A DNA stretch of 64,000 bases from NCBI GenBank assembly GCA_964036275.1, contig OZ038434.1:6653060-6717059 (forward strand), given 5' to 3'. Made by a program: the position numbers and the translations under genes. Shown here in pieces: positions 11,201-23,200 of the stretch (position 1 is the first letter of the stretch; the number at the start of each line of letters is the position of its first letter). The stretch is from Litoditis marina. Lineage: Eukaryota; Nematoda; Chromadorea; Rhabditida; Rhabditidae. The notes beneath the pieces were generated by a model. That model saw only the letters and a list, made by a program, of their open reading frames with translations, had not been told where the DNA came from and ran no database searches.

Positions 11201-14200
11201 TTCAGGTGAACGGATTTGCAATTAAATGATGAAATTGGATCATCGATAATTATGATTTTATGCTTGAGCATGTCCGACGCTCAAGTACAGAAAGAATGAC
11301 CAACTTTATCATCTGAGAGAGATTGCACTGCATGCTTAAGATGTTTCATTGAGAGTATAGTAGACTGGATTGTCATGGTGGGGGCTAATAGACTGTTTTG
11401 GATTGTCATGGTGGGGGCTAATAGACTGTTTCCACGTGAAGTCTGTCCGTTCGGGAAAGTCGTCGTCTCCCTCCACTAACTCTACTTCTGTGTCTCTGGC
11501 CGATTCTGTCCGTTCCTGTTCCCCTTTGGCTCGGGCCCAGTCCATAGACAACGGGGGCCCGAATGTGGACGATTTGAATAAGCGGATAGGGGTAGGTCAA
11601 AATTCTTCAGCTCACGTACTTACGTGTAGATTTAACTCTTGACTCCATCGTATTTACACTATTATATGTGTTCAACTCACCTTTCAATTCACATTTCTCA
11701 TTAATCATTTGTGTAAAGATTTTATCCAACCTTTTTTTCATACAATAGGAAAATACAATAGTCTTCACGATTGGGTTTAGTTATCCTCATCTCAAAGCCT
11801 GCAATGCATCGCAAATGCTGCCCAGCCTGTTATTCGAATTTGTGTGCTTGATGCTTTCATAATCATTTGAAATCATTTTCAGTTCCGTTCATTTCCGTGT
11901 TACTGATTTTGTTATTTTTACCAGACCTCCTGGAAAAACGTGGTTTGTTTTGTGTTTTCTCTTCCCATAAATTTGGTTTCCAGGCCCTGTCGGACGTCTC
12001 GACAGACAAGCTGGTGCCATTCCTTCACATCATTCTGGCTCGCCTTTTCCTTCTTCTGCCCAAGGCTCCCACGGAAGAACTGGCTATTTCTACGCTCAGG
12101 TTAGTTTTGCAGACATTTTGGAAGAGCGAAGAGATATTAGTTCAAATTATTCAAGATTTGGTGCTAGAGACGGGCGATTGTGTAGACCAATCTCAACGCT
12201 TCGGTCCTTTGAACTGCAATAAATTTTTTCAATTGCAGTTTAAAGGACCGATGCGTCGGGATTGGTCCACTTAATCGTCCTACTTTAAGCGCTGATTTTT
12301 GCTCGGCGATTCAAAGAGGTGGTTGCTATTTCACCTTCTATACTCACCACTGTCTTGTTGTTCGATTCCTACCAGCTCATGGAGCGATCTCTCATTTCTA
12401 TAAAAGTAAATGGAGATTTATGAATCACGATTGATTCATTTCTCATTTCAGTTCGATAGTGGCCATTTGTGATCGATGTTCATCGATCGGGCGAAAAGGC
12501 CTGTTGCGATCATTTGTTCGGCTACATTTTGTGGTGGAAGAAAAAGATGAGGAGACCACCCACGGAGCGATCTCCAGATATCTACCTCTGTTGGTGAGAG
12601 ACACACCCTTTTACTAGCTCACTACTACTAGGTAGAGATACTTTTAGATAATTGGCTATGATTTCAGTGCATAGATTGATCTTAGTTGAAGCATTTCATT
12701 TGGTATTTAATCTAATCATGACGATCATTCGTATAGTTTGAATAGTGTTGATGTAGAGTAACCACTAGGTACAACAGTAAACTTATGGCAATTGGGATAT
12801 TTGTTTTGTTTAGCTTCGTACTATGCAAGGAAGCATTGATGAGCTGGCGGCTATCTATCGACAGCTCTGGGTGCTACTCGACATTATCTCGAAGAGTTTG
12901 GGACAAACTATTCTGCGGAAGTCACTTTACAAGGTAGTTAAAGTTTTCCTGAACTCGAAATCCTTTAATACTTCAAATCATATGATGAATAGTTTTTAAT
13001 CTTCTACCGAATTATGTGTATTTCTCTTCTTAATTTGAAATATTTCTCTAAAGTCTAGGCTGTTTGTAGCTTCTAGAGGTGTGGGGAAAATTTTACGTTT
13101 GCCCCCACCGTACAATCGCACCCCCCGTGATAGTTTGCCCCCCCCCCCCCACCTGCACTAGTTTCAACAGAAAATAGTGGGGGGGGGAGGGGGTAAAAGG
13201 TAAATGTATCGTAGGGTGGGGGCCAAAGTTAAATGTCGGCATTGTACAATCACCCTCCACTAACGTAAATTGAGGGAGGGGGGGGGGGGTGAAAGTAACA
13301 TGCCTGGCAATCTTTAACTGTAGCCCCCCACCCTTGTGATTCTTAGTTGAAACGGATCCATGTTACTTTCACCCCCCATTGTGGGGGGTGAAAGCAACAC
13401 AGGACTTATTTCATCTAAAACGAAAAAGTGGGGGGCGAAAGTAAAATAGTCCCGAGGTGTGTATGCGTGATTTACGATGTGATTATTGTAACTTCTGGAG
13501 TTTCTATACTGATGGTTAACGCGAGATTAGTTAATGTGAATTCATATCGGTAGCACTCGCGGCGGGACCGTTTCTCTGCGGATCTTCTGGACCAGCTGAC
13601 TACCATGGTGGAAACGATAGTGCCGCAGCTGATTGCGAAACATCGCGAACTGCCGGACGAGTGTCGCGCTGCCAACACCGCCATCGCCTTCTTCATCAGG
13701 GTCAGTCTATGGATTTCGGATATTCATTTCATCTTGCAGTCTTTTTATTTAGTATAATAATTGTTTCACGTCGATTTGTACGAAGCGGTGGTTCTGAGTA
13801 AAGAGAGAAGTTAATTATTTTCAAGATTCAACCTTTTTCTGGGATGTGTGATGTTCAGATAGTCTAGTATAGATAGTCTAAAAGGGTTGGGATTGGAGTT
13901 GAGTTGAGTTTGTTTCTATTATCTGCAGTTCAACAGTTCATGGAATAATGAAATTCCTTCTCCGAGTTAAATCCTGAATGAATTTAATCAAAACACGCTA
14001 TACTAAGACTATGTGTTTTCAGTGTTGTCTCAGTTTTATTGATCGTGGATGCGTATTCAAATGGCTCCATTTCTTCGTAACTCGTCTTGACGAACATGAT
14101 TCCAAGGTGAGTAAGTATTAGAGAAAACATATCTTAGGAGTTTTTCAAGGTCCCGGAATCAAATATGTAAGACCTGGTCATTTAAAAACTTGTAAATCTG

Positions 14201-17200
14201 CCATAATTTTTCTGCTCTTGACATTGCAAAGCGTTTCTCCCGTTTTGTAAATTCACATTATTTTCTCGAATAGAAAAGAATGACCCCTTTACCATTTTAT
14301 AAATTGGACAGGTCTTGAATTCATGATTCAATACGTGCCAGCTGGCTACGCGTGTCGGGTGGCATGATGTGGCAACAAATACTGTATTGAATACTTCGAG
14401 AATTTCTTAGCGGCAGCGCGTATTTGTTGTTCTAGGTTTTTGGTTTTTATTATTTTGAATGTGTCGTAGTATCGAAGGAGTAATACACATGATTTTTGAG
14501 TAAGCAATTTTTCAACAGAAAAACAAATATGTAACTATAACGTGCACTAAACGTTTACATGAAGTGCCGAAATTGCTTCAAATAATGAGAATATTTATTG
14601 AACCAATTTGTATTAACCCATTAAAGACCGAAAAAGTCAAAAACATAAAAACAAGTGAAATATTCAAAGCAATATATAATTCACATCGCGAAATTCGTAA
14701 CCGTCACTACGGCAGCATGTTGTGTATTGCAGGTGCTGCGGGACTACAAGGCAGATATGTTGACAACCGTCTGTCAACACGAACACTGGCTGCCCATGTG
14801 TCTTCCGGTTCTACTGGATACGAAGAATCAGATACAACGAATCAATTGTCAGGGAATACAGAACAACAACCACAATACCATCGCCTGTGCAGGTACATTA
14901 CACATGAAATTATAACGGATGGTCAACTAGTTAATCTTAGATATTATGGTCAACATATTATTATGAATATGAAGTTGTAGCATTTGTTTGGTACATAACT
15001 GTTGGTTATTTTAATTGAACAAGTAATTATTCCTAAGGTGTCTTTCAATCAGGTTTATCTTTTATGTTTTACAGCCAACTCTTCCGGTTTTCTGGCCCGG
15101 TTTTTCAACCAAATCTTCCAAACTCCCTCTCTTTCGGAAGTCACGGAAACGGATCGTTGTAAGTTGAAGTTTCTTTGCTCAATGACCGAACACCTAACAT
15201 TGTATTAGCAAATCAGTGAGTACGGTACCGCTCTTAGAACTTGGAGTGGTAGTTTTTTTCTTTCTTTCTCCGAATAAAAATTCGATAGATGCTTGTCGAT
15301 TAAGGTTTTATAAGCACTACCAACGACAAGTAGGACAATGTGACTGACAGTTCTTCTCAACTACAGACTACAGTTCTCACCTGATCTATTTCAGATTCAT
15401 GTTGTGCTGAAGAATGGTATCTGAGTGAAAAGTATGCAGCTCGACATTTTCCTATTGGATTGATGTTACAGGTTCATTTAGTTTCATTTTGCTTAACTAA
15501 TCGTAAGTGCTAAGTGGCCCAGTTCACTTTCGAAAAGTTAGTAAGGGAACATCAATGTATAGCTTTTTCATCTCTTTTTTGTTGCGGTGTTTAACTTCTA
15601 AACCGACACTAATAACTATTTTCGAAGTATGTTCCAATCATATATTGCGTTGCAGGAGTTGGCTGCTTGTTTGCGTGAACCTCGCGAGTATCGCCGACGC
15701 CCCATTCTTATTCTGAGGAACTTGCTGGCCAAACATTCGTACGACAAACGATATTCAGATGCGGTGAGATACTTTCCTCGTTGTTATCGACGTTTGAATT
15801 CAATGATTACGCTCCGAATATCAACTCTTCTATAATATTTTTTGTGCGAGTTCAAGTTCAAACGGTGCTTTTCGATTTGTTGGCCATGTTTTACTCGAGT
15901 ACGACCGCTAACTGAAATGTTCTCTTTAGATGTGACATCACCGTTATCGCTTATTTTGTTTTACATTGTGTTTTGTGTTCTTTCATATTTGCTTTTCAGG
16001 TAGTTCAACGTCGGATAGCCACATTGTACGTGCCACTTCTTCGTTTTCTCATGGACAATGTGCACGAGTTGCAGGCAGCTATCAGCGAAAGCGCAGATGC
16101 CACACCGATTGGTTGGTTTATTGAATTCAAAAGAAAGGGTTTGGGATAGACTGATAAACTGATCTACTGTCTTCAAGGCGTTACCTTTCAACAACAAGTA
16201 TTTGGTATAGATGTTTGTAGATAACGTTCGACTGGTCTTCCATTTTTATGATTTGACGTATTGTAATGGTAATAAGAAATCTGTTTTAGGCTCAATTAGC
16301 CTAGGTTTTCCTTGGAAGTTTGGCAGTAAAGAAGCCTGATTTCCCATTCTGCCTGGCTATTTGGTTGTGTTGAAATCTGCCATTCAGGCCTTCGTGCGCA
16401 GAATAAGTGGCGTTCTCTGGACAGACGAAGTACGTTGCCAACGGAGTGCTTGCGGTTCTCACCGACACCCACCGGTCCCCAGGTGGCGTGTCAACCATTG
16501 GCTGAGAAGCTAGACGAGGTATACAAAAGAATATAATACTTATTGGACTAACAATTTAAAAAAGTAATAATACAGAAATAACGGCGAAAGAACCTAGAAA
16601 TTATCCAATGCAAAGGAATACGGAATGCCAAATAGCAAGGTATGGTACTTTGCCTCCCCGTTGGATCTTGGTTGAGATATATGAATAGCGTCGCTCTTTA
16701 AAGTGTAGAAAAAGTATTCGCGTTCAGTTAAAGTTCATTATAATATTGGTTTTTAGGGCTGATTTTTTTCAGGGTGAAGTTCAGAACCTGCTCATCTGTG
16801 GCCTGTGGGTGTTGCATCTATTGCCGAAGCGAGTTCTCGGGGCAGTTTGGACGGAGTCGGAGGGAGCAAGGGCTCACGTTCTACTTCAACTGCTGCGAAT
16901 AATGCTCAATGTGTTCCAGTATAGGGGAAGAGAACATGCGATCGATGCCACCAGTATGGAGTACGTTTATGAACAGACGTCTATTAATTAGGACCAGTGT
17001 AAATTGTAAACGACGATGTACATTGGCTTTGCTTTTTTTGCAACTTTTGGAACTTTTACGGATAAGTTGGGAGAGAATGTGATGTTTCGGAACAAAGGGA
17101 CAAGAAAACTCGTGGAATTTATTTATTATGACTCACTGTCTTGCCGTGACTGTTTTGACTAAGAGTGGTTTTTCTGCTGGAAAACATTTTTGCGCAACTA

Positions 17201-20200
17201 TCATTTCGTTTTGAGATGATTTTGGTATCTATTATATTTGTTTCAGTATTCGTGGCACGAATCGTACCATCCATCTTGTACCTCCCTCTTCTTCTCGACT
17301 TCCTTCCGTTGATTTCAATGGAACAATGCAGTCCGATAATTGTGAGCCATTTTTCATGATTGCAGTTGGCTAGAAAAGTTGTAAAGAAACATTTTTTGTT
17401 TACTGTCAAACGTGAGAAAATTCAGCCACTTTTGATACAAAGCTCTAAAAAAAGATATAGGCTAGTTCGAAAAACGGGTTTGTATTTTGAAGAAATTATT
17501 TGATATGTCACTGACATGTTTATAGTAAACATGTTAGATGTGCACATTGGTGTTCAGTTGAACTGTGCCTTGTTCCAGCTCGGTCTGAAATTGATTCGGT
17601 CGCCCCATTACCGTTTGGTGTTCTACAACTGTTGAATCTCAGTCAGGAGGTGGCCCTCATTGTCTTGGACGCCGTCCAAACACTGTCACAACATCTGGCA
17701 GTAAGTTGATTCTGGTTTCTATGAATTATGAATAGCTGCGTTAGCCTCACTTCCATTTCAATATTGCTATTTCTGCAACTAAAGTAGTCGTTAAGTTATA
17801 AGTTGAACAAATCGTAGTAATGGGAGTTATTATAACCCAGTTTTCCCACATTGTTTACTTGAAGTATAATACTCTACTCATACGAAAAGTTCTACGTTTC
17901 ACAAAAAGTGTTGTTGGCTAACCATGACACCTATTCGGCACTTTGATGAAAATGTGAATTGGTGAAGAGATTTTCGCCTTTCTAGGCCGGTCGTGGAAAA
18001 GGGACCCAGGGAGAGGAGGATCTCTTCTGTCAACTGCTGTCAGTTCATCTGAATCTGCTGGAAGAACAATGGCCGGAGTCGGTTCGACTGCACTCCATCG
18101 CCGCCCTCGCCCTATTCGTCAATCTGGTAAGTTTGCCATGAGCTTCTCACAAACATTGTGTGACCTCTAGGGCTGTTAATCGAGTTGAAAGATTCGAGTT
18201 TTCTAGTTTTGGAAAATTTCGAGTTTCTCGACTCGAAAGGTTTCGAGTTCGACTTCAACAAACCTAGTGACCTCAGTTTGTATGTGCGATTAGTTGGTTG
18301 ATATGTTGAGCGTATTTTTCCGCTCCAAGTTTAAGCTATCATTACATTTCGTTGTTGTCTACTCGACCGTAAAACTAATTCTTCTCCGATAGTCATCCGA
18401 TTTACTTCTTTTTCAGTTTCCAGGTCGTTTGTAAAACTATTTTTTCCGACATTCATCTGATTGACGTCATTTTCAGTATCGTACTCGTTTGTTCGAGGGA
18501 AGTCCCTTGGACGCACTGTCCCTTCTGATAGAAAGGGTGCTGTTGCAAATGGGCAGCCGGCTTGTGACTGTACAAAATGCAGCCGCAGCCCTCCTGCAGC
18601 TCATCCTCAGGAATGGATACGAGACAGCTCAGGCACAAATAGGTTTGTCCACGTTCCTCCTCTCATCTGTTATCTATATTTCAAGTCACTTTAAGGAAGG
18701 AAAGGTGGTCACTTCACTGTTTATCATTAATCAAAACGAAGTATTTATCATAAACGAAACATACGCTACATTTTTACAGTTATTTCAAGGAGTGGAACTA
18801 TTGATAAAAACTAAATTTATTCGAATGTTTACATTTTACTTTTGGTGGCTTCAAACTTTATCATAACTGGCCGTCTTTGAACTTTATCATAGTATTTCAT
18901 TCCAGCCAGCCAGGCAATGGCCCTAAGTGTACTTCCGAATGCGGATAGGATAGGTTCTCGTCATCCGACGGTGGCGGAGCGGTTGGGACGACCTGGGGCT
19001 CAGACGGGCGTCGCCCTGGCAAGACTACTCGGTAGGGATATAATAGATTTTATCTTTTGAATGTATTGAACAGAGAACAGTTGAACTTCTTCTGATTTGG
19101 TCATGAAGGTGTTGCGAAGATCTTTTCTCCGCTTGGACTGTGGCAAGATATCAGCCGTTGACTCCCTCAAACTCTGTCGTGAAGATAGTTTGCTCGGCAA
19201 GTCTCAAATCGTTCCTGGGCAACCTTTCGGACCTGTGAACTTTATCAAATTTAAATTCAAATAATTAGGGCAGTTATATGAGTTGACGATGTGGTTGTTT
19301 AGGCCTAAGAGCTATTGGAGTTTTTCAGGAATCAAGTCCGGACTGTCAGGTAGTGGTCGGTTCGAGAAGGGTCTGTCAGCGTTAGAAGCCCTGATCACTG
19401 TGGATGCCAGGAAAGCGACAGCATTTGACAGAGCTGTATTGGTTTGTTTTCTTACACCTACTTCTCTACTAGACGTTTTGGAATGAAGCTAGTGGCCTTA
19501 TGGCCAGAACGCTAATTACTGGACTGATCACGAAAAATACCAGAAAGTTGTATATCTAGGGATGAGGCTGTTGGCTATATTTACCAATTCTATCAGCGTT
19601 CGCAAACTAAGATCTTCTCATGTTCAAGGTAGATACTGTTGAAATAATTATTGATTGAGATTTGCAACAGTTGTGGTTGTTTAGGATCTTCTGCGGCAAC
19701 TGCGAGGTGTGATGGTGGCTACAGTTGCGCTCAAGGATGCTGCCAATGATTCGGTTAGTCGTACTTTTGGCTCCTGTAAGGATAACTTGTTTGGGTTTTT
19801 TTTTAATATTCCAGATCTTGACGAACAGTCCTTCTACTTCTCTTCTGAAATAAAATTGTGAATCGGGTTTGTTACGGTACTTCCCAATATGGGCTTGTTG
19901 TTACCGCTCATGTTGAACTTGTTGGTAACCTCACGCCAAGCTTGTAGCTCCTTACTTCAGTTTCAATTCATTTTTAATAGTCTGTTCACTTTTTAGATTC
20001 GTCTGGCCGACCTGCACATCCAGCTGGCGGATAGTTATCGTGGCTCGGCCGCCCTCCGAAGTGCCTGGTTTGACACCCTAGCCGAGATGCATGCTGGTGG
20101 TGAGTTCATAAAGTTATAAAGTTATTCAAAAAAACTACCATCCTGGTCTCAGATAGGTTGGAGTCGTATTGGAAAATTAATAAATTGTTTATCAGATCGT

Positions 20201-23200
20201 TCTTTTGACACTGATTCTCTCTGGTCGGTTTTGGTCATAAAACGCGCCTTTTAATAGTTTTTCTTCCTTTCAGATCGCTGGTTCTCTGAGGCTGCCGTCT
20301 GTCATGCCCACTCTGTGGCCCTCATGGCCAAGGAACTCAAAGATCGAGGTGAGAATAATGCGCTTCGACTAATGAGAGCTACTTTCCACCCAGATGTGTA
20401 CTTTAGACTCCACAAGCAATAAAAGAAGCATCGAAGTATTTCTTCTTCGTTTTTCATATTTTGTCTTGCAGGTGAACTGTCCTTCGATTGGAATATTTTC
20501 GACTGGGTCAGTCACGAGATTGTGCAAACTGAGAACGCACAGGAGAGAGAACGAAATATACAACCGGCTGGCTTCACTGTGGTAGGTTTCAAGTTGAAAC
20601 CGTGTTGAAACTTTCAACACAAAAATGGGAATGAAAATGGATGTGGTTTTTTTTTATAATTCGTTTAATGAAATAAACATACAGAAGTTGTTACCTATCG
20701 CCTTTAGCATAGACCTTCCACTAGGACATTCACTCGCAAAGATGATGTTGTTCTAGTACGCAATTGTAGCTTCCAGCTCTTTAGAGTAGGAAAAAAACGT
20801 TTTCCTTGTATAACAAACCATTTTCCAGGAAAATCTGGCTTCAAAGATTGAGAAAACAGCACAAGCGCTGACCCTGGCAGAGAGGTTCGAGGCTATTGGA
20901 CCACTCTATCGTATCCTCATTCCCATTCTGGAGAAGAAGAATAGTTTCAATGTAAGTTGGTGTAATTGGAGGGAGAGGGCAAGGGAATACAAAAATGTGT
21001 GGTAGTGAATGTTTCACAATAACATGTGTTCCAGCTGAAATATACGTTGACGGTTTTACGTATATTTTGCTTAATATTGTCAAGTATTTCAAGTTCAAAG
21101 TTTCTGGTCTCACCTACGACCTTTGAACCCTTATAAGCATTGTTGTTATTTGCAGTCGCTGGTCAGTGTCTATGCCGAACTGCAACAGACGTATAGCCGC
21201 GCGGCTGAGGTGAAAACAAGTGGGAAACGCCATCTCGGCTCCTATTTCCGAGTCAGGTTCTACGGCAAGCAGCATTTCGAGTGAGTTTAAGCAATTGAGA
21301 GCTTGTAATTCAAGATTCAATATCGTTATTCACATGATTCTACAAGCAGTAAGTTATTAAGTTTCTTTAGACTTAGTTTTGTACTTCAATACGGTTTGGA
21401 TTCTAGGACAATCGACAAAAGTATTTTACTCTCTTTTGTTCAGGTCTGATCATGACACGGAATGGATATATCGAGAGGCCGGTTGGGCGTCCCTGGCCGA
21501 GTTTTCATTGAAGTTGAAAGACACGTGTCAAGCGGTACTGGGTCATGATAGGATTCAGGTTGAACCGGAAAGTGAGGTAGGCTATGGAGTTGTTGTTTTC
21601 TCTAACGGGAAGGACACATTTTAGGTATGCTCAGTTTTAGTTCTGGTACTTGTGGCTACCTGTGGGATGTTTCTCGGCAATTCGATTACTTGTTTCCAGT
21701 TGTCATACGTTTTCTCAGGCTATTTTGTGGGATATTGTCAATATTTAACCTCACTGTTTTCCTTCCAAAACATTCAAATTGAATCACCTTTAACAACGTC
21801 AATTTTATATCCATACCCACTTCTGTTTTAGTTGGATCTCAGCCAACTTGAAGACTCGATTGCCTATGTCCAAGTGACGCACGTCGAGCCCTCCCTGCCA
21901 GAAGGAATGCGATCCAACGAGTTCTGGAGTCACACTAATATACGGTAGGAAAATATACGGTGGATTTAAACTAAGTTCAAAATATACTGTTAAAAACAAA
22001 GTTGTGTGAAGTATTTGCAGTATCTTGTAGGCGCGCTGTCTGCAAGTCTGAATCTGCCTTGCGTTGAACTGAAAATGATGTTTTTCCAACAATTCTATCC
22101 ATTAATTTAGTAATATATAAACATGTTGCAGAAAGTTCACCTATGAGGGCACGGTCGTAGAGGGAGAGAAGGTTGATAGAGAGCCATCGATCGCGCAACA
22201 GGCCCTGAAGAGAGTTCTTCTAGAAGGTTCGTTTTCATGTTTTTTTAGCCTAAAAACCTGAACATATTATTTTTTCGGTCATTTTTCCTATCTCTTGTTT
22301 ACCCGGGCCTTCCAAACTTTTTTCTCAATAGTTCGGAAACGGTAACATCGCTGATCTCAAAATAAGTTCCCTTTTTTTAGTGGACGGTCAGTTTCCGTCT
22401 AGTCGTCGTCGTTTGCGCGTGACGTGTAGATCGGAGGAGATCTTCTCTCCCCTCCGTTTCGCCTCTCAGAAGTTGTCAGTGAAGGCGGACCAGATCAGAC
22501 ATACCCTGGGGGCACCCGGGGAGGGAAGACAACTCGATGTCAAGGGACTCCAGCTGCTGCTACAAGGCGCCGTCATGCCCACTGTTAGTTGGTTTTCTCA
22601 ATTTTAGACTTACAAAATTATCGAAAAACTAATATATCATAATTATCTCTACCAAAGAGTTCATTACTGATTTTCTTCTGGTTCAAGTTTCCAGTAAAAC
22701 GTGGTTACTGCTAGGTTTTTCATGAGTTCAGTGGATGATCAAACCAGAAGGTAAGCTGGTTAGAAAGGTCATGTATTTCCCATCCCAGCCAAACATGCCA
22801 ATCCGGATGATCTCTTTACAAAACATATCTTCATTACAACGTCTCTTTCAAGATAACTATTGTCCCCCTACAAATCATTTGGTTCAATCGCCGTCGTCCA
22901 GCACTGTTAAATTGCATGTAATATTATGTGCGCGTAACAGGGTAACCATACCCTTTTCCTTTTCACTTCTCCTCTCCATTTACTCATTTGGAGTGCCACA
23001 TACTATGTGGAAGTCACGTGTTAAATCACGAATAAATCTATTCTATTCTATTCTATTCTATTTAGGGTTGTCAGCGTTGATGTGTTCTTAGTGGAAAATT
23101 CAGGATGTTGGGTTGAAATAGTTTGCGCTCGACTCGACAGTCTGAAACTTTTTTTCATATATTTTGGCATCGCTTTTGTAAAATGCTTCATTTAGGTAAA

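Larger units (their letters stand above)
10923..19441 (+). other. DOCK9/10/11: DOCK-D central armadillo-like exon block
   Basis: Exons 10923-10979, 11442-11591, 11984-12099, 12452-12593, 12814-12933, 13554-13700, 14023-14106, 14733-14892, 15075-15155, 15395-15471, 15656-15763, 16000-16111, 16388-16518, 16773-16960, 17247-17341, 17579-17700, 17986-18126, 18477-18642, 18906-19031, 19329-19441. Anchors include [71 protein letters not shown] and [13 protein letters not shown]. Exon 11442-11591 is a 50-codon Ser-rich segment with no counterpart I recall in vertebrate DOCK-D; its acceptor (cacgtgaag) is weak. Confidence 0.87.

Noticed and set aside
19100..19200. Coding-like stretch between two DOCK exons ([13 protein letters not shown]...)
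   Set aside because: The required phase 1 reading hits TGA, and the flanking exons join correctly without it, matching the family.
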